From contig JAOVFP010000006.1 in the NCBI GenBank assembly GCA_025738555.1, positions 4,464,001 through 4,528,000 of the forward strand: a DNA stretch of 64,000 bases. The letters are read 5' to 3'. Of the stretch, positions 47,340-60,421 are shown in pieces; position 1 is the stretch's first letter; each line of letters begins with the position of its first letter. The DNA comes from Cyathus striatus (lineage: Eukaryota; Basidiomycota; Agaricomycetes; Agaricales; Nidulariaceae). Under the pieces are notes generated by a model. The model had not been told where the DNA came from and ran no database searches. It saw nothing but the letters and a program-made list of their open reading frames with translations. Made by a program: the position numbers and the translations under genes.

Positions 47340-49260
47340 TAATCAGCTTTTGACGTTCGTTAACCCCGCAAGTCGCAGCGTGGCAGTGACACAATTTTCG
47401 ACTAGCGTTGGCAATGCTGATGTGATTCTGAAGTTACGATGTGAGAATGTCAATGACCGTTGTAAGTGTTAATCGAAATCGATGCCGGGACTTTTTGAAA
47501 GGAAGGAAAGAAGCAGGGCAGGGAGGAGAACGACTCGTTTAAGTACAAGCACCGGTGACGAACACACCCCGCCCCGTGAACAGCAGCAAGACCTGACTCA
47601 CCGACACTTTCCAAATACTTCCCTCCTTCCCTCCTTCACAATTGCGCAGGCGCAAATGACTCGTATTCTACACCACCTTCGAAGGAACTACGTCCGGAAC
47701 AAGCGCGCAAGGTAGACGGGGGAATGTATATGGAACAAGCGCGGAATGGAATACCTGCATAATGATACACCAAGAGAGACAGAGGAACACAGCCTATAAA
47801 CATCCCTTTATCCTTATCCACTCTGCCCTCTTGTCCCAAGCTTAAGCTTAAACTAACGAGCACCGGATTGTATTTGTACGCCCAAAATAGCAGGTGTACT
47901 ATTTATAGATTCTTTCCCGACTCCGAGTCTCCGAGGTTTGTCATTGGTTCGTCGAGACTTGATCTCAACGGTTACATAAACATATGGGTTTAAATAAAAG
48001 GTAAAATGTACAGGAAAATAGTAAGTACAGGTTATTCTGCGCTTTCGTTCTATACACGTCAACGTCGTGCTGTGAGAAGTAACTAAAGCAACCACCCAGT
48101 TCAAAGTTGCAAGTCAATTCCGAGCAGGGGAATATCATGTGAAAAGTTCGAGGACCGGTCGTACCGTAGGTTATTTCCGTCCATTATTGACAAGTTAAGT
48201 TCCGACTCGAGATGTTAAGCATTGAACATTTCTATTGGCGTCCTACATATTCCGAATTCCGACTCCCAACTTACGATCCTTTCAAACACAGATTCCCTAA
48301 AATAAAATCTTTAGTAAACTGCTGGGATGCACAGCCCGCACCAACGCCTTTAATAGTGGTGGCCATGACATCACATTAACCGCGCTTTGTTCAATTCCGG
48401 TGACTATATATTAACATCTTCAACTTCTCTTTACACCACCGACAAATGCGACCTCCGAATTGACCACTGTTCCAAACCGAAACTCACGAGTAAATAATGG
48501 TAGTGCTACTGCGCAACTCGCAGTACCAGCGTCACAAGTTGTCCTCGTTATACGCGCAGGGAGTTCAATTTCCGTGATACCAATACCATCAAGTACTAGG
48601 GAACGATACGAGTCACCCGTGGTGACGGAAATGGTTGATAACGGTACCGATGACTCATTAATATAACACTTTGTTTCGTGGACATCACCGCAGTTCAAGT
48701 ATTATTCATCACCGTGACCACACTTAGAGCACGATTTAGATATACAGCACTCGTACTGGTAAGTAGGCACATGCTGTTGGTGTCAACTTGGCTATAAATA
48801 TTTTATTTTCTTCTCCAATCGAAGTAGAAGTAAACTGTTTCAATTCAGGTGACTATTATAGATTTAAATACTATTTTCATCTTCAATTTCTCTGGTCATA
48901 TCACCGCTACACTAAATTCCGACTCGACAGCTCCTTAATACGAGATAGTTGAACGTTGACTCCTGGCATTCAATCAAAAAGCAGTAAATAAATCACTGCG
49001 CACCACGGTATCAACGCCGTTAGTGTGGTGACGCTGACACAATATTATATCAAGAAATTCCATAATAACCAGCTAGATATTACACCAAGTAGCTACTTAT
49101 GCAAGTAACACATGCCAATTTTTCTAGTCAATACAAGTTAAATGGAGTGCACTGATGTCAGTACTTGGTTACAGAACTTATCGGTTCCGAAAGCGACTCG
49201 GATAAGTATCATTATTAATACAGGTGACCTTGTTTTCTGGAACTCACCGCCGTTCAACGT
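47340..49260. repeat. Duplicated 5' flank and diverged intergenic repeats
   Basis: 47340-48300 is the duplicate of the 41.6-42.9 kb flank. Beyond it, diverged units with CAACGCC.TTA.T..TGGTGA and AATTC.GGTGACTAT recur near 48340, 48395, 48845 and 49010, and also near 43120 and 43325. No gene is called. Confidence 0.5.
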
Positions 49261-52200
49261 TCAGTGATTATATCTACTTATTAACATCGAAGGCGCCCAT
49301 TTGCGTGAAGCACGAAATGATATGTGTGTTAACAGTACATTTATGCACGATGCATACCAGTCACTAAATATAAATTGCCTGCAGATGACGGTAAAGTACC
49401 TAGTTTAGCGCAACATAGTATAAATTAAAATATATGTAATTTCACTCACACCACGTACGCTCACTAAGAAGGTGCTCGGTGGGTAAGACTCAGATGCAAA
49501 ATGCTTCGGGGTGAAGTAAGGTAAAAGGGGAGGTGTCAAAGGCCGACATTCACAAAGGAAAACAGCTTAGCGAACACTTTGATGCGCGTTTTGATGTGTG
49601 TTCCTTAATCTTGGACTTAACATGGGCTTATGATTTCACACTTCACGTTGCACTTAGAATCTCAAAGCTCACACAAATACTAAAGCACGATGCTAGATGG
49701 TATTTCTCGGGGCACAGGAGACTGCCCTTCTACTACACAAATCTACCTATTAAATATCTTACAGAACACGGCTAAGAGAAACTATATAGTTAATACCAAA
49801 GCAGTAATTACACATCAGCTAAGCTGTAAAGTAGACTTTTAGACTGGAGACAGGCATCTGGGATGGACCAGAGTAAATCACGAATATACCAAACATACGA
49901 GTGCCAAGAATGCATCCATATGGAAAGATAGCGAAGTACAATAAGCGACAAGAGGTGACAGATCCTCCAATCTTGAACATTGCATCCTGCCACGCGAGCA
50001 TGACAGCCAAATGACAGCGGCATCATCGGCAGTCAATGGTTTAGTGAGTGGCACAACGGCAATTGTAGCTTCACTCCGTACTTCATACTAACTTCATACA
50101 GCATTTGTCTGCTCATAACAATGTCTGCCAATATGAGAAGCACAGAAAGAAGCTGAGTTTATGTAGAATAATTGTTGTACATGTGCACCAATATGCACTG
50201 TGAATTTACAGTTTTGTTACCAATAAAATACTCCCATTTCCAAAGGAGAAATACTTAGTTAAATCCTACTTCTCTTCCTACCAACTGTGCAACTAGTATG
50301 GGAAGATTCGAAATATTATTTCAAGATATGTATGTGGAGTACAGAAGAAACAAACCAATTCCTAAGCTTTGGCGTCTACTTTGAGTCCGTGTCCTCAGTC
50401 ACCACCCATTGCTGGAAACAGTTCAAGGACGCTCATTGGATTATTCCAAAAATAAGATAGTTGCTATTGAGTACCATATACAACACCTCCACTTCAGCAC
50501 ACTTGGTTTCAGCAAGTATTATGCTATCACAACATCCAGCAGCCTGTTAACGAACAATTACAAACTTTTCTACAGTATTCATCGGCATCCAAATTCCAAT
50601 ACATCAAGCTTCAAAGTTTCATGCTGCACATGAGATGCCATAAATATGGCTATTCTGCTTAAATTTTGCCGCTTGCCACTAGCCTGAGGTATGTTTCACT
50701 TACTTACTTGGATATAAGAGCATATTACACAGAACAATAACTTCTACAATCATATCTAGTACTAGCAATTCTATCATGAATATTGCACAGTGCACTCGAA
50801 CACAGATAATTGCTTATTCAGAAGACTAACCACACCTGCAGCTCAATAGTGCATGCTGGCTTGCCATACGCAAGCACTAACCAAAAACGTAGAGTACCCC
50901 CCCCCCTACTCTTGACGTCATGGACGTCCGTAATTGGAGGATCTGTCACCTCTTGATAAGCCATATCCGCAGGTGAGATGCCCCATATGAAGGCGTGATG
51001 CCATGTGCTTTGACACGTGGAAATGGGAAACGCTGAATAAGCTGGCCAGGAATGCCGGGTCTCAGGCCTATCCAGGCGCCTATGGCGTGCTGATGCACAG
51101 TGCTGGTACAGCGTGGTTAGATAGCGGCATTTGCCGTGAGTCTAGTTCTCATGTCTTTTCCTATGACGCAATAACATGGCTTCGATAATCTATTATTAGA
51201 ATAGACACATGCTTAGCTCGATCTCCGGCCTTACTGGTAACTATTTCCCACCAATGTCGAGAATAAACTCTGACGTCGGTGTTTCTATTCTTAGATGCTT
51301 TCCTACTTAGGCTAGTTATGTCCCTTATTAGTGCGAATTGTTCCCACACTAGCTAACGGTCCGTGTAAGGTCTCGACCTTGCATCAAGTATCTACGTGCC
51401 ATGGAGTTCGAATCCGCTGGTCACGTGTCTGTTTCTCCCACATCAACTCCTCCACACTTGCTCCTCCGTTTCATTGGCTCCCGGTTCCGTTCGCAAACTC
51501 GTCCTCCAGCCTAGACTTCACAGTACCATACATTATATTGGTACCTTTCTCCTTCAACTCACTATTTTGTTCCCCTTCTTATTTCCATATCTGTACTCCT
51601 TTTATCTGACTCAATACTTACAAAACACATACATACATACTTTTCAATGACTCGTATCTACTCATTCTGACTCATTACCTTCCGTAAAATACATATAAAA
51701 AACCCTGTAAATAGTTAGAGTACCTCAGAGTTCAATTTTACGAGACCTTAGACATGCATTTCTGAGTATCTAAGTCTAAAAGTTAGAACCTCCTCAAACT
51801 TTTCTAAGTGTATTTCCGCATTGAAGCTCTAACCCTCTGAGTTTAAATCGGAAATCCCACAGTCCGGGACCTCTACCTTAGCTACTAAATACAACCCATG
51901 TATATTATACCGTTTGTAAGTAGTGCATAGAATATAGAAATAATGTTTTTATAATAGGTAGGAGTACGCTAGGCGTATTAACGGTACGGTTGATCGATGA
52001 AACTGTGCTATAGTATTTCACGTCTCTTAATTTCATTTCCAATGTCCCGCTCGGGATACCATCTCCCGCGTGTAAGCTATCAGTGAACCACGTCCCAGAC
52101 ATTCCCTTACCATGTTGATAGGCCCATAAAATCACGAGGTTACACATGCAAACACGAAACAGCTTGCAACGATCGAAACTACGTCAAAGGTTTGCTGCGC

Positions 52201-52470
52201 TGTACAAGTTAGTAGTGGTGATATCATTCGGGATATCAAGTTCCGAAAGTCTGTTTTCACAGCGTGCATTTAGATTACTGGCTATTACGGGCGGCTCCGA
52301 AAGCGATCTTTATCATATTGATGTAATCTGTGCACTCAGTTTACTGCATGCTAAAGGTATTGGGACTTCAAAGATATCAACATTCAAAGGCCTAGATATA
52401 CAGTCTCCAGTGACCGTTTGGTACAAATAGCGTACACTGTTTAGTTACCAGTAAACCCGTTCAACAGCTC
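49261..52470. other. Intergenic region without recognisable genes
   Basis: Open frames are short and unconvincing. A poly-C tract (13 C, near 50900) and a CT-rich stretch (about 51420-51620) are the only striking features. TAGCTAACGG (51350) and GAGTTCGAATCC (51404) mimic pol III boxes but do not fold as a tRNA. Confidence 0.4.
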
Positions 52471-52476
52471 ATGGTA

Positions 52477-54186
52477 CTACTTTAGAACCCATCCCTCTAG
52501 CCATTCCCCGTTACGAAATGTCCTCCGAACACCATGTTCTACTCTGATATCCAAATCTGCCATATGCACCGCATCTGAGTGGATAAATTCTGTCAGCAGG
52601 TTTATCTCGCCTTCTAATAATTCCCTTTCGAACTCGACGGTTACTGATGATAGGAAAATAGCTGTCTGGCTACATTCGGGGTCCACGGATGGTTGAAATG
52701 ATGATAGTCGTGATTTAATCATAGTGATTAATTCTTGAGCAATAGCAGTTTCCTTGCATATTACAGTTACTTTAAGTCGGAAAACTGTTAGCTTTGGGAA
52801 TAAGCTATTAGAAGCTAGATCGATGTTCCTCGTTAATTGCTGAAGATCCGCCGTGATGTATTTCGTACGACCAATTTCCAACTCATTCAGCTCTTGAAGT
52901 TCTTCGGCATGGCACCACGCAGTCAAAGGCGATCCAAGTATAGAAAGCTCTTTCAGAGAACCTCTGATAGTGCGTTGAATGAAACACAGCAATTTTTCTG
53001 CTTTGTCTTCTAGAAGTATATGGTGGTCCACATGTAATATCCTCAGAGTTGGGACGACTAGAAATTCCAGCGCCTGTGTACTAGGATGCCCTGACAACTT
53101 CAGAACCTGCAAATACGGGAAGGAAACATCCTTGGGTATTTCTGATTCGACCATTGATAAGGAAATGAGAGACGACATGGATTTCAATGCCATATCGGAG
53201 GATCGAGTCCCAATAGCTTTGAAGTCCGTAATCTGATCCCATGGAAAGTCAATAAGTTTTTGAAATGGTGCATGGACCATTTTAATTTCCAAGCGAGAGA
53301 GGAGAGGAGAACATTTAAATAACCCAGTTTTTTCAATATCCGAATTGCAATGAAGAGTGAGAGACCTCAACGACGCGAATGGGATGCCCATGGGAATGAC
53401 ATTTACGAAACAGCCCAAAAGATATCCAGTAATGAAGATGGTCTCCCATCGATTAGTACAGTTGACAATCATCGGTATGCAGTCCCCGGTAACCGTGTTT
53501 GGCAAATAATCCAATCGGAATGTCAACGGAACTTCATAAGATCTTTGTAAACATTTCTTCACGAAGTCCTCTATATTGTGGTTCACGGAGTAATAGCGCG
53601 AGTGGCGGTTAATGGAGAAACGGGACCATAAAAAGGGGAAAGATCTTGCTATGGAATACCAATTGAAGCATACTAACATGGCTGCTCCCAACACGGATTC
53701 GCGATTGTAAACGTCTGTGAGACCATAAGTGTCCCCGACCCGTTGCCATAATAGAAATATCTGCTCAAGTAGGTTGGATGGCAGCTTTCTAATCGGTGCA
53801 AGGATGCTACGCTGTTGGCTCGTAAATATTTGAAGCTCATCCCGTCGCTTCTGAAGTGCAGCGAGAGATATTTGAATGCGGGAAATCTCCGCCTCTAGAC
53901 TGGCTATTTCTGACTCTACCTGAGTAATGGTAGACATCCTTGACTCGCGTTCGTCACCAGTCGGAATAACGTTATTTCTCATATCTTCGATAGGTGAATC
54001 CCTATGGCTAGTGAGACAAAATCTGGGGCCGCTCGGGCTGGAACAAGTCTGACATATTTCGTGAGGAGCGCTACAATTATCACTCTGTGTCAATGGTGGA
54101 GTCAATAGTATAGTGTGAAGCAATACGTACATGATAAAATCTTTATAAATAAAATGACTACTTATTGAAGTGATCGTTGTATTCAT
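52477..54186 (-). CDS. F-box protein with N-terminal coiled coil and C-terminal repeat region (569 aa)
   Basis: A single open frame. A Cys pair (EICQTC) lies at residues 45-48, then a coiled coil at about 86-122 (TQVESEIASLEAEISRIQIS), then an F-box at about 131-185 (SILAPIRKLPSNLLEQIF, VCFNWYSIARSFPFLWSRF). The remaining 380 residues have Leu-rich, irregular repeats, such as LRSLTLHCNSD, LQVLKLSGHP and LKELSILGSP. This architecture is one of the largest families in mushroom genomes. By family knowledge such proteins serve as substrate adaptors of SCF ubiquitin ligases in nucleus or cytoplasm. The first about 35 residues are hydrophobic and look like translated flank; a GTACGT...ACACAG pair near 54130-54085 could be an intron, so the true start may differ. 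The frame has no stop. Substrate unknown. Confidence 0.82.
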   Translation of the reverse strand: MNTTITSISSHFIYKDFIMYVLLHTILLTPPLTQSDNCSAPHEICQTCSSPSGPRFCLTSHRDSPIEDMRNNVIPTGDERESRMSTITQVESEIASLEAEISRIQISLAALQKRRDELQIFTSQQRSILAPIRKLPSNLLEQIFLLWQRVGDTYGLTDVYNRESVLGAAMLVCFNWYSIARSFPFLWSRFSINRHSRYYSVNHNIEDFVKKCLQRSYEVPLTFRLDYLPNTVTGDCIPMIVNCTNRWETIFITGYLLGCFVNVIPMGIPFASLRSLTLHCNSDIEKTGLFKCSPLLSRLEIKMVHAPFQKLIDFPWDQITDFKAIGTRSSDMALKSMSSLISLSMVESEIPKDVSFPYLQVLKLSGHPSTQALEFLVVPTLRILHVDHHILLEDKAEKLLCFIQRTIRGSLKELSILGSPLTAWCHAEELQELNELEIGRTKYITADLQQLTRNIDLASNSLFPKLTVFRLKVTVICKETAIAQELITMIKSRLSSFQPSVDPECSQTAIFLSSVTVEFERELLEGEINLLTEFIHSDAVHMADLDIRVEHGVRRTFRNGEWLEGWVLK

Positions 54187-54239
54187 GATACAGGAAGGAT
54201 TGATAGATGACAGGAGAGTAGGAGAAAGTTAAAGCTTCG

Positions 54240-55095
54240 TCAAATCGATTGTAGATCGTTGTAGATACAGTAGATCCAACAGTCAACGTATCACGTGCAC
54301 GCGTGTGGCGTTGCCGGGCACAGTGGCATGCCACGTGGATTTAGTAATCCATCGCAGGTCCGCAATGCCTCATATCAGAGCCCATGGGTAACCTCTCTAC
54401 TCAATGCCTTGCCTACAGGGAACAGTGAGGGCGTTCGCTAAGCCTATGGACTATATTCAACGAAGTTCGAGCCGTTGTGGACCGCGGCTTTGGTCACATT
54501 TGTTTATAATTAAACCCGATACACATTAGGCTTGTACGTTTTTTGGAGCTTATGTATTGAATATATGTTAATATGAAATTATACTACAAACTTCAGATCT
54601 AAAAACCAATAAGATAACAATAACGTTACAAGGAACTACGCCTAAATTAGCACCTCGAAGGTCCAGGTTCCCCAGGTGTCGATAACTGATCATGTCTCTC
54701 TACAATTGCACGTCGCGGACTTATAAATGTAGAAAGCATCATTGTAGACATGGCATCCGGAAAGGCAGAAGTAAATTGTGGATACCGCAGGGACTGAGAA
54801 GTAAGCTGTGTGCTAACTCCAAGGCGGTGCATGTTGAGGACAGTTCTACAAACCTGAAAAAGAAAATGGAAGTTTATGCATGCGTTCCCTGCGATGATAT
54901 TGCAATACTACCACATACGGAGGCAGGAACAATTGACATTATCCAACTAGAATTATGAATATATCAAATAATGTCTGAAGGGCAGAAAAAGGCTTACAAA
55001 AACACAATATATCCATGTACTGGATAGTAATAAGATATAATCACCGTTGATATGATCCAGAATACTGACATTCATAATTGAAATCGTCAATTCAC
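54240..55095. other. Intergenic region between F-box gene and DUF6533-like gene
   Basis: Only short frames without motifs. Part of it may hold the 3' end of the DUF6533-like gene. Confidence 0.35.
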
Positions 55096-55101
55096 AAACC
55101 G

Positions 55102-56168
55102 TCATAAAGGAAGTCTCTGCGTACCCATAGTTGCCACAAGAATAATATCATCCTTCACAAGCCTAGACACTAGTGGAATGTCTCCCCACCCGTTCTTTCT
55201 CCCAATTATATATTTGGTAATCGTGAAACCTAGGATGATTAAAAAGGGGATTATAGAAGACACCCTGCATTTATAGCAAGGTCAGTCTTCGATTTAAGCT
55301 GTGTATAATTGAAATCGGACGAACGCAAACACGACGGACTCCCTTACTCCTGCGGCTGTTATGCACATTACGGGAAACGATGTTGGCATCGAGATATGTA
55401 TTGTGACCGGGATAATGAGTATTTGTACGAGCAAAAGAAAGGCCATGACTATCGCCACCCTTCCATCACAAAAATATAGCGCATACACTACCGGAAATTA
55501 GGTTTCATTCCGCTAAACCATTGCGGTACTTACCACGAGTCATTAGCAGAGCTTGAGCGCAGATTAACAAAACATCACTGAATGATCTTTGAGCCTTGAA
55601 GATCCTACGACATATATCTGGGTCTATATTTGTAGGCGTCAATAAAAGAGGAAGGTTCAGAGAAATCAATCGACTAGATACCACAAAAGATCAGTCACAC
55701 TTTTCATTTTGAAGGAACTATAAAGTCACCATGTAGAGCATACTGAAAAATACCTCGTCATCAAAAAGACCAGCTTTGTAGGCGAGTATCGTGGTAAGCT
55801 GTAACCAAGATTTTAGCAAAACTACTCGAAATAAGTAGTTTCGGTACCACGAACCGCCAAATGTAATGAACTTCGTCGTCGAACGTTATGATTATGTCCC
55901 ACAAGGTAAACGCCAAAGAAGCGACTAGTCGGAAAATGATTAGAAAATGGTTAGACAGGCTGGTTAATGTTTCATGATACGGACCAAGCCAATATCTCAT
56001 AGTCTGCACCGATCCAAGCATGCTCTCCGGAGTTCTGTCAGGGCTTCTTGTCTCCAGCATCGTTTGTGCTCCAGTGAAAAATTTCAGGTACTCAAGAGTT
56101 TCGAAACGAGAATGGATCTTAAGGTATGATGAGAGAGGAGAGCACACGGACTCTGAAAGATATGCCAC
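55102..56168 (-). CDS. DUF6533-like multi-pass membrane protein
   Basis: Exon pieces on the minus strand give the typical order. The DUF6533 core is ASLAFTLWDIIITFDDEVHY (about 55925-55860). Next is CRRIFKAQRSFSDVLLICAQ, then LLMTR joined through a GTAAGT...GGTAG intron (about 55534-55496) to VYALYFCDGRVAIVMAFLLL (55495-55300). The last piece is PFLIILGFTITKYIIGRKNG with WGDIPLVSRLVKDD (55250-55130). Several segments are clear membrane spans. This is the pattern of the basidiomycete DUF6533 family, seven-helix proteins of unknown function in the plasma or inner membranes. The exact borders of the first exons and of the segment after YIWR are not resolved, so the start (56168 or an internal Met near 56022) and the end (TGA at 55102, or a further exon) are provisional. 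No stop interrupts the recognised segments. It may be functional or mildly decayed. Confidence 0.55.
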
Positions 56169-56486
56169 TCGGCAGTGGGACTAGGATGGTGGTTGTCTAA
56201 GAAAGACCCAACATGATTCATGTTTTGATTTCTCTAGCGTCCGCCGTCAGTGAATTACAATGGCCGACATAACCACAAACAGCTTTCATTTATTTCCTTC
56301 CGAGCTAGCGCAGTGAGGCTATTAACGTACACAACCCTGGAGACGGCGTTCGTTGACGCCCTTACCGCTTGGTCGGTCCCTCCATTTTATTTGGAATTAT
56401 TTCAATACACTTATTCTTCTGTGGCGATTATCGAGCACCAGTGATAAGATGTATAATTTTTGCGCAAGAAGAGACTGATTCATCAA

Positions 56487-56631
56487 TAGGGGAAATCAAA
56501 GCTGGCCTCTTGGCAAAACGAAATAAATCAAGGGCGAAACAAAACGATTGGGTTGTCAGAGGCTAGAGCTGGTTCACACGAAACGATCAAATGTCTTGGC
56601 GCAACAAAACAGCCAGCTTTGATTTCCCCTA
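56487..56631. mobile_element. 145-bp MITE with TA target duplication
   Basis: TAGGGGAAATCAAAGCTGGC on the left and its perfect inverse on the right bound the element. The outer TA may be the target duplication, as in Tc1/mariner-type MITEs. No coding capacity. Confidence 0.8.
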
Positions 56632-56683
56632 ATCTACGAAGAGACAAAGTGCAGAGTTGAATATGCCGAGATGACAGTGAGAA

Positions 56684-57359
56684 TAGGGGAAGTCAAACCT
56701 GGCTGTTTTGTTATGCCAAGTAAATAAGTTGTTGCGTGTGAACATCATTTTGTTTCGGGCCAAGTTTGACAGCCCCACTTCATAACAATACGAGTCAAAT
56801 ACGAGTGGTTGATATGCTCTGTCGGACTTGATCTGGGATTGAAATTCATTGATTGCTGTCTTTCGTCTATGGCCAATCTATAGCTATACCTTGACTTATC
56901 AGATAGATCTCAGAGCAGAAATGTGTGGACGCGCATAAGTACTATTACATATGTTTATAACTCGATTTTTATAATGTTTATTTCAAGGTTATAGCACAAG
57001 CCAACATCATGAAGCAAATTAGGAGCAGTAAACTAACAGTAAAGGACAAAAATGATACACATACGATGGTATAAAGAATTAAAATTGACGTGTTTAACCT
57101 TTGTCCCCGAAATATAGCATATCCATTACCAGTTCAAATTAGTTTATAGGTTGCAGCAGTGTGCAAACGAACACAATCCTTGACACAGAAATACATGTAA
57201 GAGCATGCCACGTTCAAGCTCCGACTGAGCGCCGGTTTGACGCTCGCAACGATACAGCCATCAGCTTCCATTAGCGCAGTCTGTTGCTCCATGGGAAGTT
57301 GTTTTGTTTCGCTCTCCAATTGTTTCGTTTTGCCAAGAGGTCAGGTTTGATTTCCCCTA
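56684..57359. mobile_element. 676-bp relative of the neighbouring MITE
   Basis: It starts TAGGGGAAGTCAAACCTGGC and ends with the inverse of TAGGGGAAATCAAACCTGAC. The right terminus continues with CTCTTGGCAAAACGAAAC, as the left terminus of the 145-bp MITE does. The interior has no transposase. Confidence 0.75.
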
Positions 57360-58600
57360 ATGTTGCATATAACATGGGAAAGGCCGGAGTTCCTATTTCT
57401 GACCCTTGCATTTTGATACAGGACGCTGGGAATCAACCGGGAATGGTGTTCTAGCCTCTTTTTTCACTCTCGCCTCCCATGAAAAGGTAAAACAAGTGAT
57501 TCCTGGCTTGTATAATGCAGGTAGAGACCTCAATCGATAATAATTGTAAAGTCGAATTTTTTGCAAATTATATATTTGTAGTTCGACTATGAGTTAAAGG
57601 AAAGATCTGGAAAGAGAGAATGAGATTGAACCAGATTGATTAATCACGAAAAACACCCTTTGCGATATACACCAGCTCCGAATACTTCACAATACTTCAA
57701 GTCGACAAAAGCTTCTGGGTTGTTCGGAGCGCTTCTCTGCCATGTTAGCTGATGTCGTGATGATATTAAACAATACGAATCTACGATCATCGATATAATA
57801 TGCGCAATTAATTTCTCATCACTGCGGAATTCGTGGTATTGCTATCGACATTATGTATATATGCACCTTAATAAGCTGTATTAAGAAGCGAATTCAATAC
57901 TGACGGAGAAGCGCGTTACCCTTTCGCAGAACATAAAATAAGATCTCATAAGCTCAGAACCCCGACAAGGAACGATATTCTCAAGCGCATTTTGAGCTTA
58001 CCCTGCCAGTACAAAACTTTGAAACCTGCTTCAAATTCAACGTTCCCCTCCCTATCCTCCACATTCTACATCTCTGAATTCCGGGTCAACACCCTCTGCA
58101 CTGCTTCCAGTCTCTGAGTCTCAATTCTCTCCGTATCCGAGTCAACCACCATCCCCGGCATCATAAACAAATCTGAATTTGATTCGGGAATTTCATCATG
58201 ACGGGATTTCTAGCGAATAAGGGCGTTGATCATGCCTGTCTTTGACACTTTTTGAATCTAATATACATAATATACATAACGTAGCTGGTCAGTACCAGGC
58301 AAAAGAGAGCAAGAAACAACGAGCTCGAAGGGAGGAGGATCAAAAGAGGAGAATGTAGAGAGGGTGGAACGCAGGTGAGGGGGTGAACATAGACGAAGGG
58401 TGAACGATAGCGATGGGGAGAAAGCGGGGGAAGGGGAGAACGCTCAGTGAGAGCGAAGGCTAAAGCAAGAACATAGGCAAACAGAATAACACAGAAAGAA
58501 TAACACAGAATAACAGACGGCACAAGAGAAGTGCTCCAGCGAACAAGACACGTTGAATTCTCGGCGTAGGAGAGATGACTCCGAAAGGAAGCTGTATCGA
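57360..58600. other. Intergenic region without recognisable genes
   Basis: Normal-complexity sequence with short open frames only. No RNA gene or ordered repeat seen. Confidence 0.35.
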
Positions 58601-58639
58601 AAGAAAAGGGGCCCAGTCACGTTTGCATCCAGTGGTAGT

Positions 58640-59950
58640 AGTCATCACTTGTACCACCAAGTAAAAGTGGAAGGAAGAGGAATGTGAGTGAGTCTCGGTA
58701 AGTTTTCGAGGAACGCTATGATAACTACTGGCATCAGCGTGGAGACCAAGACGGTATGAGGTACATTCGGAGTTGCCAATCATAGCAAGAGCGAAGACCC
58801 TAGTAATCGTGTTCGTGCTGATTATCTTCATCCTTCGCCCCACCTTCACCTCGTCACTACAGTGGTCTTCAACCGCATATTCCCCTGTGTCACAAAGCCC
58901 CGCTGCCCTCACTATGACCTCTCACCCGGCGGCGGTGAGCACCACTTATCGAGTTGACAGTGACTCATATCAACGTAAGTAGGTCGCCAATTTGGGGATT
59001 CTGATAGGATATGATGATTAATACGAGGGCGACGCAGTCAATATCGTGCATTTACCTGTGCGAAGAGTTGTAGGATGTTTGGGTCAGCGACTTGGCCAGC
59101 GCACATAGGGAGCGGACTTGCACGGAGGTGCGATGTGTCTGCGTGAGGGTAAGTGGCCATGCTTCGTGTTATGAAGTAGAAAGTGTAGATCCAAAGAAAG
59201 TGTGTAGAGATGCTGTGCGTATGGCCGTGAGCTGCAAGAACTTGGGAGGGAGGGGGGGACACAGTGGGAGAAGATCAACAAGACAACGAACTTTGCAGTC
59301 AACGCATGCCAATGAACGAACGTAGAACTGGCAATGGGGTCGGGGCTTCGAAGATCGTTACGTATCGCAAAGAAAACATACGCCAGGTAAACTGCAGTTT
59401 AGCCCATCGCTCTCCTTATCCACTACTGAATCCTTATTCGCATTCAACGCTGTGATCACAGGCCAACTAGTTTGCCTATTCCCCTGGTGAATACTCAACT
59501 GACGGTATCAATAGAAAGAAACGAAGCGGTACGTACGTCAGTCTCACCACGAACCCACCCTCCCTACGCGTGCTCCAAAGCGACCTGGGCGACAGAAGCC
59601 ATGCAAGAGGAAGCAAGTTAATCATGTTGTTGTAAATACTTGGTGGAAGGTGCGCTTTGAAGGAAGAGGATGTTGAGGGAAGCTGCAGGATTAGGTTCAG
59701 CTGGTCGATGGCGGTCGTCATACTAGACCTGAGATTGCGTTGGGCCCGATTTCGTCTGAAGCTAACGCCTATGGAAACAAACTGAGGACTAGGTTGTGGT
59801 TTATAAAAATCATCGCTGTTGGTTCTGAAAGCGTAGAGCACAAATCTAGGCCCTAGGTCATTTGTGATCAAAGTAGAAAGCCGAATCACTTTCAACGAAT
59901 CACTTGTCGAAAACGCTGATGCAAAATTCACACAGTGGAGATAAGCGGCG
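58640..59950 (-). other. Upstream block of NLR-B, possible diverged gene
   Basis: Minus-strand frames include a 170-codon frame (59988-59476) with KVIRLSTLITNDLGPRFVLY, and a shorter one with VADPNILQLFAQVNARY. The block aligns with the CpG-poor relic at 8.96-10.62 kb over its full length, and with 32.69-33.6 kb in part. Conservation in three places suggests it was once functional, but I recognise no family and no single frame spans it. It lies head-to-head with NLR-B. Confidence 0.4.
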
Positions 59951-60289
59951 ATTATGATACACGGCAGCGACTCCTCTACATAGACCAACTCTCAACTAAA
60001 CTAAACTCACTGCTACGTCACCATAGTGTTGCATATCATTATCGCAATCACAAAATTTATGAGCGACTCGCTCGATTTAATGTAGTCGTTCCCGTACAGG
60101 TCCAAAACGTGATGGGTACGATCGGAATGTAATCGTTGTGTAATCGGATGCTAAAGTAAAAACATCCAATCTTCTCGTCAACTAGCAAGTTCTATCTTAG
60201 ATCAATATCTCCGCGCTGATGGTCAGGACGTGATAAGTAAAACACAATTGATTGCATAAAAATAACTGACCACGCTGTACTTGTGATTG

Positions 60290-60330
60290 ACAACGACATG
60301 CGGACTTCGCACGTTGAACAATATAAGAAC
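60290..60330 (+). promoter_or_regulatory. Conserved promoter block of NLR-B
   Basis: ACATGCGGAC followed by CGTTGAACAATATAAGA matches the NLR-A promoter. TATAAG at 60322-60327 lies 95-100 bp before the ATG. Further shared pieces are GCCCATC.ATTTGAAC, CAACAGCAAGA/CCACAGCAAGA and CAACATGTCGTTT around the start codon. Confidence 0.5.
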
Positions 60331-60421
60331 TACTCATTTGAACCCAACGATGATCCCACGCCCATCAATTTGAACGGTCGCCAGTCCACAGCAAGACACA
60401 CTTCTCCGCGAAATTTACAAC

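Noticed and set aside
51343..51425. tRNA-like A and B boxes (TAGCTAACGG and GAGTTCGAATCC)
   Set aside because: T-arm and acceptor stems do not pair, so a tRNA is not supported.
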